The notes: generated from the sequence alone by a model not told the origin. A stretch of DNA of 64,000 nucleotides from CALLVY01 sp937899855 (GCA_039820405.1 JBCBQC010000013.1:29359-93358); one strand, 5' to 3'; numbered from the stretch's first letter, positions 53,111 to 62,173 are shown. Program-made: numbers and translations.

Positions 53111-54109
53111 TTACTGTAACCATTTTCCGAAGGCCTCCAATTTCTCCGGGTTGGCCTCCAGCCAGGTAGTCACAGCTTCGCCTTTGGCCTGGCTCAGGTA
53201 GTAGCAAAAGGCTTCGGTATGACCCGCGTCGTCGATACTGGTAAAGAAGGGGGCGTAGACCTCCCACCAGACGCCTTTTTTACCCTCCTCATTGCCCAGC
53301 ATGGAAAAGATAGCTTGGGTATTTTCAACAAACAGCTCTTCGGGCGTTTTGTCCGCATTCTCCTCCGTGCTGTTTCCGGCGATCATCAGGGGAATCAGTA
53401 GGTCCAGGGCGGAAAACTCGTTCTTGTCCTCCAACATTTCCACGGAGATGTTGATGGTGCGGGCGTCTTCCCGACTGACGCCCCGGTGGAGCAATTGGGT
53501 CAGGAGGGACCAGGCGTCGGCGGAGCGTTCGGAATCGGGTTCGAGAAAGAGAAAGAGGTAGAGGGCCAGCAGGGCGGGTACCCGTTCGCCTTGTTCGGCT
53601 TTGAGGGTAGCCAGCAAGTAGTGGCTACTGCTGTGGTCGGGATTGATTTCGATGCCTTTAATTAGGTGCATTTCGGCCAGCTCATAATCCTGGGTCCGGT
53701 AGTTGGTGAGGCCGGCATTGTAAGGCAGGAGGTAGCTGTCGGGAAAGGCCTTGATGCCTTTGGCGTAAGTTTTTAGCGCCGCCTTGGTTTTGCCTTGGTT
53801 GTCGAGCGCGGAACCTTTGATCAAGTAGGCCTCTTTAAGGTATTGGTCCTTTTGCTTGAGCACCTTGTTGGCGTGGACGATGGCGGCCGCATGGTCTTGA
53901 GCTGCGTAGTGGGAATAGGCAATTTCGTAGTGGAGGAGGGGATCGTTGGGAGCAACTTTTAGGCCTTTTTCGTAAGTGGCGATGGCTTCGGCATAACGCC
54001 CGGCGTCGTGGAGGGCAATTCCTTCTTGGACCAAAGTGTCTAAGCGACTTTGCGCAAAACTCAGCCCGGGAAGTAAAAAGAGAAAGAGAGAGAGTGTATA
54101 GTTTTTCAC
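53111..54109 (-). CDS. Tetratricopeptide-repeat protein, exported
   Basis: 332 residues from GTG 54109. The alternative ATG 54148 adds 13 residues in front of a clear signal peptide (VKNYTLSLFLFLLPGLSFAQ), and it would lie at the predicted transcription start, so GTG is preferred. TPR-like repeats: GIALHDAGRYAEAIATYEKG, LLHYEIAYSHYAAQDHAAAI, YAKGIKAFPDSYLLPYNAGL, MHLIKGIEINPDHSSSHYLL. The C-terminal ~110 residues are unassigned. Converges on folA, 9 bases apart. Confidence 0.8.
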   Translation of the reverse strand: MKNYTLSLFLFLLPGLSFAQSRLDTLVQEGIALHDAGRYAEAIATYEKGLKVAPNDPLLHYEIAYSHYAAQDHAAAIVHANKVLKQKDQYLKEAYLIKGSALDNQGKTKAALKTYAKGIKAFPDSYLLPYNAGLTNYRTQDYELAEMHLIKGIEINPDHSSSHYLLATLKAEQGERVPALLALYLFLFLEPDSERSADAWSLLTQLLHRGVSREDARTINISVEMLEDKNEFSALDLLIPLMIAGNSTEENADKTPEELFVENTQAIFSMLGNEEGKKGVWWEVYAPFFTSIDDAGHTEAFCYYLSQAKGEAVTTWLEANPEKLEAFGKWLQ

Positions 54110-54152
54110 CTTGCTATTTTTTGAGAATGGGACAATAAAAGTCGGCATTTAC

Positions 54153-54160
54153 CAAAGGTA
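54153..54160 (-). promoter_or_regulatory. Promoter -7 element of the TPR gene
   Basis: TACCTTTG fits TAnnTTTG. Predicted start near 54146, on top of ATG 54148, which supports translation from GTG 54109. Confidence 0.45.
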
Positions 54161-54224
54161 AACATTTTGAATAAAGTAGACTGGTTCCGGGGGCGTGAAA
54201 GGGCGCAAACAGCCCGGCAGATGT

Positions 54225-54255
54225 TTGAATGGGGGCAAACAAATTGGTATTTTTG
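54225..54255 (+). promoter_or_regulatory. Promoter of the HupE-family gene
   Basis: TTG (54225-54227), 20 bases, TATTTTTG (54248-54255): perfect match. Predicted start ~54262, 18 bases before ATG 54280. Confidence 0.8.
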
Positions 54256-54279
54256 ACCGTCACCTAAAGCCAAACTTCC

Positions 54280-55316
54280 ATGAAACCATCTTCATTCCCC
54301 AAGTTTATTATCCTCCTTTGCCTCTTCCTCCCACTCTGGGCACTGGCCCACGGGGTCAGCCCGGCAGATCAGGCGATTCTGACCAATGGCGGCCTGCTGT
54401 CCTACATCTGGGTGGGCGCCAAACACATGCTGACGGGCTACGACCACCTCTTGTTCCTGTGGGGGTCATTTTTTACCTCGACAACTTCCGAGATATTGTC
54501 CGCTTCATCACCGTGTTTACCATCGGCCACAGCATTACCCTCATCAGTGCCACCTACCTAGGCATCCAAGCCAATGAGCATTTGATCGATGCCGTTATTG
54601 CACTTAGCGTGTTGTACAAGGGATTTGAAAACCTCGGAGGCTTCCAAACTTGGTTCGGGACAAAATCCCCCAACCTCTTGATGATGGTTTTTCTCTTTGG
54701 CCTCATCCACGGTTTTGGATTATCAACCCGTCTGCAATCCTTTGACCTGGGCGAAGGGCAGTTTTTAGCCAAAATCGTCAGCTTCAACATCGGGGTAGAA
54801 CTGGGGCAGGTCCTGGCCCTGATCCCCATCGTCTTCGTCCTATCACGCTGGAAGGGCCGCGACAGCTACCGCAGTTTTTACCAAGTGGCCAACTGGTTTT
54901 TGGTCGTGGCGGGAATTGGCCTGTTTGGCTATCAGATGTACGGCTATTTCTACGGCGCAGAACACGCCCACGAGCACGTACACGATCATTCCCACGACGG
55001 ACACTCCCACGGCGATGGCCACCAGCATTCTCACGATGGGCACAGTCACGGCAGCGATACCCACCATTCCCACGGCGATGATGGGCACTCCCACGGCGAC
55101 GGACACCAACATTCCCACGACGACCACAGTCACGGCAGCGATACCCACCATTCCCATGGCGATGACGGACACTCCCACGGCGATGGACACCAACATTCTC
55201 ACGATGACCACAGTCACGGCAGCGACTCCAAGCATTCCCACGGCGATGACGGACACTCCCACGGCGATGGACACCAACATTCCAAGGATGGAGACGATCA
55301 TCACCACGACCATTAA
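54280..55316 (+). pseudogene. HupE/UreJ-family metal permease with His-rich tail, frameshifted
   Basis: ATG 54280 starts a signal peptide (PLWALAHG) and the HupE start ending in MLTGYDHLLFLWG. The frame then breaks in the G5 run at 54461-54465: adding one G restores GVIFYLDNFRDIVRFITVFT, GHSITLI, FGLIHGFG and the remaining helices, up to a C-terminal tail of about 115 residues rich in His, Asp, Ser and Gly. HupE proteins carry nickel or cobalt, and the tail would buffer the metal. Either a true mutation, phase variation in the G tract, or a sequencing error. Confidence 0.85.
54996..55290 (+). repeat. Tandem 84-bp His-rich coding repeat
   Basis: Units at 54996-55073 (78 bases), 55074-55157, 55158-55241 and a partial from 55242. 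Each encodes GDDGHSHGDGHQHSHDDHSH and GSDTHHSH with minor changes. Confidence 0.9.
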
Positions 55317-55768
55317 ATCGCCGATAAATAGCTAAACGGATAAAATAAAAGACCTCATTGTGGCGCATTGGGAGCCCCCGCCTCGGCTGAAAGCCTGGCC
55401 CTTACTCCTTTTCCCCGATTGTATTGCCAAAAACATAAACTATCATATATGTTTTTCATAAAAAACATATATTTTTATATATGGATTCTGCCGCCGATAT
55501 TTGCCTCGAAATAGTTGCGGAGCGCGGTAAAGAAAGCAGCGAGTAGGGACTCCGTACTAGCGTTGGATATTGAACAAAAATAGGTCGAGGCTAGGCCGAG
55601 GGCCCCTCCGTAGCCGGTACATTGATATTTTCTCTTAATCGTCCAATTGATTGCCGTCAAGCAAGCGAAGTGCAAACGCCGTTCGCCCTGGCGGGCAATG
55701 TCATAAAGACATTCATTTTCTCCTTATTCCTTCCATTCGTTCAGTGATGAACGCAAAAACAAAACCAC
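55317..55768. other. Intergenic with a long AT-rich palindrome
   Basis: No convincing gene; the minus ORF at 55475-55675 has no recognisable character. The only feature is the palindrome at 55445-55472. Confidence 0.5.
55445..55472. repeat. Perfect AT-rich inverted repeat
   Basis: ATATATGTTTTT and AAAAACATATAT with a 4-base loop. On the + strand it is followed by TTTTATATAT. It may work as a terminator for the HupE gene or be a mobile-element scar. Confidence 0.6.
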
Positions 55769-57283
55769 ATGCAGTTAGGTATCAAATCAAGTCGAGAGCA
55801 ACGTTCCGGTACGGAGCAAATCACCAAGGTGGCCGTGGCTCAGGGAGATGGCATCGGACCAGAAATCATGAAAGCTACCCTGGCGATTCTGAAGGCCGCG
55901 GGGGCCCGAATTGAGCCGGAGTTTATTGAGCTCGGCGAACGGGTGTATTTGGCGGGGAACTCAGCGGGCATTGCTGAGGAAAGCTGGGAGGTGATCAAGC
56001 GCAACAAGGTCATTCTCAAAGCCCCCATCACGACCCCCCAAGGCAAGGGCTACAAAAGCCTCAACGTGACCCTGCGAAAGTCACTGGGACTTTTTGCCAA
56101 CGTCCGGCCGGTACGGGCCCTTGATCCCTTTGTAGCTACGGGTCATCCCACGATGGATGTGGTCATCATTCGAGAAAATGAGGAAGACCTTTACGCGGGG
56201 ATCGAGCACCAGCAAACCCAGGATGTGGTACAGTGCCTCAAGCTGATTACGCGGCCGGGTTGCGAGAAGATCATCCGCTACGCTTTTGAATACGCGCGGG
56301 CTTACGGAAGGAAAAAGGTGACTTGTATGGTCAAAGACAACATCATGAAATTGACGGATGGCTTGTTTCACCAGGTCTTTCAAGAAATTGCGCCCGAATA
56401 TCCCGAGATTGAAACGGAGGTGCAAATCATCGATATCGGTGCGGCGCGATTGGCGGCCCACCCGGAGCGCTACGACGTGGTGGTGACCTCCAACTTGTAC
56501 GGCGACATCATTTCGGATATTGTTGCGGAAGTGGCGGGTTCCGTGGGGCTGGCGGGCTCGGCCAACGTCGGCAAAGAAATTGCGATGTTTGAGGCGATTC
56601 ACGGTTCGGCTCCCGACATTGCCGGACGGGAAATGGCCAATCCATCGGGGCTGCTGAACGCCGCCGTGATGATGCTGGCCCACATTGGTCAGTCAGAAAT
56701 TGCGGATAAGATTAAAAATGCCTGGTTGGCCACCATTGAGGATGGCATCGCCACGGCCGACATCTATCGGGCGGGCCAGCGTCAACAAAAGGTGGGTACG
56801 CAAGCCTTTGCCGAGGCCATCATTGAGCGCTTGGGTAGCCAGCCCCAACAGCTAAAAGCCAGCCGTATGACGCTGGGCAATGGCTTGATCAACATCAAGG
56901 CCTACGAGCGCCCCGCAGTGCGCAAAACCCTGGTGGGAGTAGACGTATTTCTCGATTGGCCCGGCTCGGACCCGCAGATTATCGGTCAGCAGTTGGATCA
57001 ATTGGGCGATGCCAAGATGAAGCTCAAGATGATTACCAACCGGGGGGTCAAAGTATACCCCAAGGGGCAAGCATACACCTACTGTACGGACCACTGGCGG
57101 TGCCGGTTTATCGCGACCGAGGTGGCCCCCCAAGCCTCGCCTCCGATGTATCGAGAAATCACTTTCGAGCGTTTGCTCTCCCTACTGAGCAAATTACACC
57201 AAGCCGGTTTCGACGTCATCAAGACGGAGAACTTGTACGAGTTCGGCGGACGGCGGGGCTTCTCCTTGGGACAGGGAGAATAG
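55769..57283 (+). CDS. icd: Isocitrate dehydrogenase, Thermus-type long form
   Basis: 504 residues. ITKVAVAQGDGIGPEIMKAT, the substrate motif NVTLRKSLGLFANVRPVRAL, IRENEEDLYAGIEHQQTQDV, VTSNLYGDIISDIVAEVAGS and FEAIHGSAPDIAGREMANPS identify the decarboxylating dehydrogenase family. The C-terminal extension of about 150 residues after the usual end (from LINIKAYERP) is that of Thermus-type isocitrate dehydrogenases. TCA-cycle oxidation of isocitrate to 2-oxoglutarate; the cofactor is probably NADP. Two terminators follow. Confidence 0.93.
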   Translation: MQLGIKSSREQRSGTEQITKVAVAQGDGIGPEIMKATLAILKAAGARIEPEFIELGERVYLAGNSAGIAEESWEVIKRNKVILKAPITTPQGKGYKSLNVTLRKSLGLFANVRPVRALDPFVATGHPTMDVVIIRENEEDLYAGIEHQQTQDVVQCLKLITRPGCEKIIRYAFEYARAYGRKKVTCMVKDNIMKLTDGLFHQVFQEIAPEYPEIETEVQIIDIGAARLAAHPERYDVVVTSNLYGDIISDIVAEVAGSVGLAGSANVGKEIAMFEAIHGSAPDIAGREMANPSGLLNAAVMMLAHIGQSEIADKIKNAWLATIEDGIATADIYRAGQRQQKVGTQAFAEAIIERLGSQPQQLKASRMTLGNGLINIKAYERPAVRKTLVGVDVFLDWPGSDPQIIGQQLDQLGDAKMKLKMITNRGVKVYPKGQAYTYCTDHWRCRFIATEVAPQASPPMYREITFERLLSLLSKLHQAGFDVIKTENLYEFGGRRGFSLGQGE

Positions 57284-57306
57284 CCGTTTGCTATCCATCA
57301 TTTGGA

Positions 57307-57343
57307 AAAGCCTACTCCGGTGTTCATCATGGGGTGGGCTTTT
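57307..57343 (+). terminator. Terminator 1 of icd
   Basis: AAAGCCTACTCC (57307-57318) pairs over 12 positions with GGGGTGGGCTTT (57331-57342), with two G-U pairs; a short T run follows. Starts 23 bases after the stop. Confidence 0.65.
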
Positions 57344-57384
57344 CTAGAAGCCATCTGGACCAATTAATGGCTTGACTCCAAGAG

Positions 57385-57422
57385 CGCGTTGCCGAACCGA
57401 GAGGGGGGCAACGCGTTTTTTT
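57385..57422 (+). terminator. Terminator 2 of icd
   Basis: CGCGTTGCC (57385-57393) pairs perfectly with GGCAACGCG (57407-57415), followed by seven T. Confidence 0.9.
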
Positions 57423-57490
57423 GAAAATGATGGAGAAATTAGCGATATTCTCCTCGGTCAACTTCACCAATCCACTGGGGCGAGCTGCTT

Positions 57491-58054
57491 ATGGAAAAAA
57501 ACAAATACCGATTACCCCCTACCGTTTTTAAGATTTTTCAAGAGTTTGGAAAATACCGACGGCTAAAGCCCCTCGAAATCTTGATTCCCGTTGGCAAGCA
57601 TTGCGACCGCATCTTTTACGTACAGCGGGGCGGATTGCTCAAGCGGTTTCACCAGGACGAAAGCAACCAGCTGCGGACCATTTCCTTTCACCTGCCCAAC
57701 CATCGCCCCATCATCACCATTGCCGAGAGTTACTACTACGAGGTACCCTCCAACTACGAAATCAAGGCTTTTGAAGCCACCGAAGTCTTTGAATTAAAAA
57801 AGGGACTCATCGACCAAAAAATCAACGAAGACACGGCGCTGCGGGATTTTTACTATTCCAGGGTCCTCGACATCCTCATTTACGAAAATGAATTGAGGGC
57901 CAAATTGATCAGCTACCGCAGCACGGAGCTGTACGCCTACCTCTTCAAAGCACACCCCGAGATCATCGCCCAAGTCCCTTCCAAGTACATCGCCGAATTT
58001 ATGCGCATTTCCCCCGCCTGGCTCAGCAAGCTGCGCCGGAAGCAATCCTCTTGA
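57491..58054 (+). CDS. Crp/Fnr-family transcription regulator
   Basis: 187 residues. A cyclic-nucleotide-binding-like beta roll (~20-110: KPLEILIPVGKHCDRIFYVQ, GLLKRFHQDESNQLRTISFH) and a long dimerisation helix, then a short C-terminal helix-turn-helix (VPSKYIAEFMRISPAWLSKL). This is the small Crp form common in Bacteroidota. No cysteine cluster, so not an Fnr. Effector unknown; may control the acyl-CoA synthetase gene downstream. Confidence 0.88.
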   Translation: MEKNKYRLPPTVFKIFQEFGKYRRLKPLEILIPVGKHCDRIFYVQRGGLLKRFHQDESNQLRTISFHLPNHRPIITIAESYYYEVPSNYEIKAFEATEVFELKKGLIDQKINEDTALRDFYYSRVLDILIYENELRAKLISYRSTELYAYLFKAHPEIIAQVPSKYIAEFMRISPAWLSKLRRKQSS

Positions 58055-58110
58055 TGCAGCGCCCTCCCTCTTGGCCAGGTCAGCCCCCCAGATTTGTTGA
58101 ACTAGTACAA

Positions 58111-58140
58111 TAAATTTGCTCGGCCCCCATCGTAATTTTG
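58111..58140 (+). promoter_or_regulatory. Two candidate -7 elements before the acyl-CoA synthetase gene
   Basis: TAAATTTG (58111-58118) and TAATTTTG (58133-58140) both fit TAnnTTTG. Neither has a TTG at 19-21 bases. Starts would lie about 90-110 bases before ATG 58239. Confidence 0.4.
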
Positions 58141-58238
58141 CCTTATGGCTGGTGGACTATCGTCCCCACCGGTTTGATCCGGGCTAGCGCACCATTGAGC
58201 CCACATCCACCATTAAACTCAACTTATCCACAAGCATC

Positions 58239-59918
58239 ATGAACGTACCGAACGATACCATCCCAACGATCATTGAGCGATTCTACCACTGGGAACGGAC
58301 TACGCCGGATCGGGTCTTTTTACGACAGCCAAAAGGAGATCAGTGGTTGCTCCTCAGCTACGCCCAGGCGGGGCAGGAGGCCCGTAAGATGGCCAGCGCA
58401 CTGCGCCACTTGGGACTTCGAAAAGGCGACCACGTCGGCATTTACTCCAAGAACTGCTACCACTGGATCTTGGCGGATTTGGCGATTATGATGGGGGGCT
58501 TTGTATCGGTCCCCCTGTACGCGGCCTTGCCCAAAGACCAGCTGGCGGAGGTGGTGGCCCTGGGGGATTTGAAAGCCATTTTCCTGGGTAAGCTCGATAG
58601 TTGGGGAGAGAAGCGTACGGCCATTCCCGCCGACACCATCGCCATCCGGTTTCCACACTACGCGGGAAATGCTCGGATAGCGATGGGTAAGGATTGGGAT
58701 CAACTGGTGGAAGCAGCCGAACCCGCCCCCACCTACGTACCGAACTTGGATGATTTGTGGACCATCAAATTTACTTCCGGCACCACCAGTACCCCCAAGG
58801 GCGTGATGCACATCCACCGAAGTCCCGCCCTGATCATGCGCAGCGAAGCGGAGAACGGTCGGATGGGTTACTTTGACGTAGCGGAGCCCCGTTTTTTCTC
58901 CTACCTGCCCCTCAACCACATCGCCGAGAGACTGGGGCTGGAAATTCCCGCCATCTGGCTGGGGGCCAGCATCTCCTTCGCGGAGTCGCTCGATTCCTTT
59001 GCTAAAAATTTACGGGAGACCCAACCCAATATGTTCTTTGCGGCACCGAGGATTTGGACCAAATTTTACCTCGGCGTGCTGGCCAAAATACCACTACGGC
59101 GACTGGAGTTGTTGTTAAAAATACCGCTAGTGGCGGGCTTGATGAAGAAGAAATTGCGCCGGGCCCTGGGGATGCAAAACATCCAGCTGGCTGGTACGGG
59201 GGCGGCGATTACTCCGGTTTTTATCAAGGATTTTTACCGGAAGCTGGGCATCCATTTGATCGAGGTGTACGGGATGACTGAGACCTGTGGGATGATAACG
59301 TCCAACACCGAGCCCGATGCCCCCCAGGACTCGGTGGGTACCGTCGTTCCCTACGGTACCTTGCGGATTCATCCCGACACGGGGGAGGTCTTGATGAAAA
59401 CGCCCTACCTCATGACGGGCTACTACCGGGATCCCCAAAAGACCGCGGAGGTATTGATCGACGGTTGGATGCACACTGGTGATCGGGGCAGCCTGGATGA
59501 GGCGGGCTACCTGCGCATTACGGGTCGGATCAAGGACGCTTTTAAAACGACCAAGGGAAGCTACATCACGCCCAATGTACTGGAAAAGGAGCTGGCAAAA
59601 AACGACTACATCGAGCAGGTCTGCGTGGTGGGTTTGGGCGTCCCACAACCGCTTGCGCTGATCCACCTATCGGAGATTGGTTGGGCTACACATCCCGACC
59701 GGGTGGACCAGGTCATTGCCCGGAGTGTGGAACGTTTGAACGCCAACCGGATCAATCACGAGAAAATCGCCAGGGCCATTATTCTGAGGGAGGCGTGGAC
59801 GATTGAGAATGGCTTGCTGACCCCTACCTTGAAACTCAAAAGGGGCAGCATTGACCAGCGGTACGCCGAGGATTACCTCCGTTGGTACGCGTCCAAGAAG
59901 GTCGTGGTTTGGGCCTAG
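58239..59918 (+). CDS. Long-chain acyl-CoA synthetase (AMP-forming)
   Basis: 559 residues. ANL-superfamily motifs: P-loop TIKFTSGTTSTPKGVMHIH (~residues 173-191), LPLNHIAERLGLEI, VYGMTETCGMITSN (~342), and WMHTGDRGSLDEAGYLRITG with KDAFKTTKGSYITP; the lysine near the C terminus is in TLKLKRG. Activates a fatty acid to acyl-CoA through acyl-AMP. Ends in a 4-base overlap with the convergent ABC gene. Confidence 0.92.
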   Translation: MNVPNDTIPTIIERFYHWERTTPDRVFLRQPKGDQWLLLSYAQAGQEARKMASALRHLGLRKGDHVGIYSKNCYHWILADLAIMMGGFVSVPLYAALPKDQLAEVVALGDLKAIFLGKLDSWGEKRTAIPADTIAIRFPHYAGNARIAMGKDWDQLVEAAEPAPTYVPNLDDLWTIKFTSGTTSTPKGVMHIHRSPALIMRSEAENGRMGYFDVAEPRFFSYLPLNHIAERLGLEIPAIWLGASISFAESLDSFAKNLRETQPNMFFAAPRIWTKFYLGVLAKIPLRRLELLLKIPLVAGLMKKKLRRALGMQNIQLAGTGAAITPVFIKDFYRKLGIHLIEVYGMTETCGMITSNTEPDAPQDSVGTVVPYGTLRIHPDTGEVLMKTPYLMTGYYRDPQKTAEVLIDGWMHTGDRGSLDEAGYLRITGRIKDAFKTTKGSYITPNVLEKELAKNDYIEQVCVVGLGVPQPLALIHLSEIGWATHPDRVDQVIARSVERLNANRINHEKIARAIILREAWTIENGLLTPTLKLKRGSIDQRYAEDYLRWYASKKVVVWA

Positions 59919-60805
59919 CCTGGGGCAACGGTACTTCGTGGACGGCTCATCCTGGAGTGAGGGCGGGGAAACTGCTGGACGTATTCCAGTCGCGCTTTGA
60001 TTTCTCGTAAGCGCAGGTAGTTTTGGTAAAACAGGGGCAGGTTGATGACATTTTCCATGTATTGGAACACGTACATGATCAGGGAAAACAGCGCGCCGTA
60101 TTTCACCATGCCATCACTCACCGAAATCATCACGGAGCCCACCAGAAAGGCGATCAATACCACCCAGGAAATGGAAAAGTTGATGGCTTCTAGGTCCGAT
60201 AGCTTGACGTTCCATTTCATCATCTCCCCCAGGTGGCGCTCAAGGCGGCGGCGGTCCTTGGTAGCGATAACGGTGACTTGTTTTTCCAATTCGTCGTTGG
60301 CCGATTTGTTTAGGCGAATGGTTTTGGCACTCGTCGTCCCGTAAATGAGAAAGACCAGGACCGTAACGATTAAGCTGCCGTAAAACACGTTTAGGTTCAG
60401 GGTGGCAATGATGGCGACCACGCCGATCAGTCCAATCACATTCCCAATCAACTCGGGCAGTGAATTTTCCAAAAATTCCACCAACTCGCGGATCATCCCC
60501 AAGCGGGCTGACTTTTTGGAGGGGACTTCCTCCTCCATTTTTGAAATCACCTGCGCCCCCAAGTCTTGGTAGACCTTAGCGTAAAACCGGGAATCAAAGA
60601 CCCTTCTCCCGACGCCAATAACAAGTGCGACCACTCCCAAGCCTCCCAACTGTAAGGAGCCCTGATAACTGCCCTGGATGGCGCTGTCAATGGCGTAGCC
60701 AATAAACAAGGGAAATAAGATCGTCAGTGCCGCCTCGGTAAAAATCAGGAGGAGGGTGAAGCTAAATTTTAATCGGTAAGGCTTAAAAATCGTGTTGATG
60801 TTCAT
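59915..60805 (-). CDS. ABC transporter six-helix membrane domain without ATPase
   Basis: 296 residues from ATG 60805. Six membrane segments (FTLLLIFTEAALTILFPLFI, LGVVALVIGVGRRVF, LIGNVIGLIGVVAIIATLNL, YGSLIVTVLVFLIYG, FSISWVVLIAFLVGSVMISV, YGALFSLIMYVFQYMENVIN) fit the ABC exporter type I fold, but the protein ends at the point where the nucleotide-binding domain should follow, with no Walker motifs or frameshifted continuation. It matches the small family of stand-alone ABC_membrane proteins; the coupling partner is unknown. Starts 2 bases after the preceding gene. Confidence 0.8.
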   Translation of the reverse strand: MNINTIFKPYRLKFSFTLLLIFTEAALTILFPLFIGYAIDSAIQGSYQGSLQLGGLGVVALVIGVGRRVFDSRFYAKVYQDLGAQVISKMEEEVPSKKSARLGMIRELVEFLENSLPELIGNVIGLIGVVAIIATLNLNVFYGSLIVTVLVFLIYGTTSAKTIRLNKSANDELEKQVTVIATKDRRRLERHLGEMMKWNVKLSDLEAINFSISWVVLIAFLVGSVMISVSDGMVKYGALFSLIMYVFQYMENVINLPLFYQNYLRLREIKARLEYVQQFPRPHSRMSRPRSTVAPG

Positions 60806-60807
60806 CG

Positions 60808-61188
60808 TTACTTCTGCCTTTTCCAAGTTTCCGTATCCGCGTAGCCATAGTAGGAATAATGTACTTCCAGGGTTTGGGCATTGATCAAACGCAAAGTGGC
60901 CTCCACTTCGTAGGTTTCCCCTTCGTACTGGAGTAAGTACTGGGCTTTGCCCCTTTGGTTCTCAAAATCAATACTGCTCATCACCACCGTATTGGCAGCT
61001 TCTTCATTCCCCGCGTCGTCCTTGAAAAGTACGGCATAGCAGCCCAGTTTTTCTCTTTCGTTTTTAAACTGGTAGTCCACTCGTATTTTTTCCCCTTCCA
61101 CCTCATAAAGGCTTTGCCATTTACCGATCAGGGAGTGGTCCGATTGTGCTTTGGCACCGGCTAAGGCGATGGCCATCAGAACGGACAA
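60808..61188 (-). CDS. Small exported protein, unknown family
   Basis: 126 residues from TTG 61188; no upstream ATG fits. Short signal peptide (LMAIALAGAKAQ), then a beta-rich domain with IGKWQSLYEVEGEKIRVDYQ and YLLQYEGETYEVEATLRLIN, as in small lipocalin-like or DUF4488-like proteins. Coupled to the ABC membrane protein. Function unknown. Confidence 0.65.
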   Translation of the reverse strand: MSVLMAIALAGAKAQSDHSLIGKWQSLYEVEGEKIRVDYQFKNEREKLGCYAVLFKDDAGNEEAANTVVMSSIDFENQRGKAQYLLQYEGETYEVEATLRLINAQTLEVHYSYYGYADTETWKRQK

Positions 61189-61227
61189 TATGGTCTTTGT
61201 TTTATTTATCGGTGTTTGGTTGGTACT

Positions 61228-62082
61228 TTATTGATTTTTGGGTGTCCACCCGGGAGGCTTCACCAGATAGTTCCAGGCTTCCTTTAAGCTCTTGGCTTTG
61301 CGTACGTCCTGGAAGATATCGATGTACTCTACGAGGTGTACCTTGATGGGGTTGATGGTATTGATCGGTTTGGTCAATCCGTAGGTAGGCGTATGCTTCT
61401 CCTCTTGAAAGGTACCAAACATGCGGTCCCAAATCGACAGCAGGGCGCCGAAGTTTTTGTCGAGGTACAGGTCGTCAGAGCCATGGTGCACGCGGTGCTG
61501 CGAAGGGGTCATAAAGATTTTTTCGAACCAACCCAACTTACCGATCAACTCGGTGTGCAACCAGAACTGGTAGGACAAGACCAGGAAGAAACAAAGCAAT
61601 ACGATGTAGGGATGGAAGCCGATAAAAATCAGGGGCAGGTAGAACACCCAGGTGACCAGGCTGTCGATAAACGAGACCCGCATGGCGGTGGTGTAGTTGT
61701 AGATGGGCGAACTGTGATGGATGCTGTGGTAGCTCCACAAAATTCGGACTTTGTGTTCAATGACGTGTTCCCAGTAATAGATAAAATCGACCAAGATCAG
61801 GCAAAACAGCGTCGTCCACACGTTGACGGGTATCTGGTAGGGGATGTACTCCCCCACCACGAGAAAAGCGCCGACGAATATTAAGCTGGTGGATTTTTCC
61901 AGCAGCTGGGCCACGATGAACACTCCAAAACTGGCCCACATTTCGCCCAGTCGCCATTTGTTGATTTTTTTCTGGTAGACTTCGTAAAAGAACTCTACAA
62001 TCGCTAGGGTAATGGAGAAGCCAAAGATGATTAGGATAACGAGCCCAATATTGTCCTCCATTTGTTTTACTATTTCTTCCAT
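61228..62082 (-). CDS. Fatty acid hydroxylase/sterol desaturase family protein
   Basis: 284 residues with about five membrane helices and the three His clusters of the family: HVIEH, HSIHHSS and HRVHHG, plus the single HTELIG. These bind a di-iron centre. Catalyses hydroxylation or desaturation of a lipid chain. Starts the run ending in the ABC membrane protein, 39 bases before the small exported protein. Confidence 0.9.
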   Translation of the reverse strand: MEEIVKQMEDNIGLVILIIFGFSITLAIVEFFYEVYQKKINKWRLGEMWASFGVFIVAQLLEKSTSLIFVGAFLVVGEYIPYQIPVNVWTTLFCLILVDFIYYWEHVIEHKVRILWSYHSIHHSSPIYNYTTAMRVSFIDSLVTWVFYLPLIFIGFHPYIVLLCFFLVLSYQFWLHTELIGKLGWFEKIFMTPSQHRVHHGSDDLYLDKNFGALLSIWDRMFGTFQEEKHTPTYGLTKPINTINPIKVHLVEYIDIFQDVRKAKSLKEAWNYLVKPPGWTPKNQ

Positions 62083-62125
62083 AAGTATTTCTTTTGGTTA
62101 GAAGCCATTGTGATGAATACTTACG

Positions 62126-62133
62126 CAAAGATA
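62126..62133 (-). promoter_or_regulatory. Candidate promoter -7 element of the hydroxylase operon
   Basis: TATCTTTG fits TAnnTTTG. Predicted start about 37 bases before ATG 62082; upstream is C-rich without TTG. Confidence 0.4.
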
Positions 62134-62173
62134 GGGGTGGGCAGGGGTGGGGGGGGTGTCCTTTTTGGACAAG

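Noticed and set aside
54996..55290. Repeat array considered as CRISPR
   Set aside because: Units are contiguous, in frame and encode His-rich protein; no spacers and no cas genes.
55475..55675. 66-codon minus-strand ORF
   Set aside because: No recognisable motif and no promoter; I cannot support coding.
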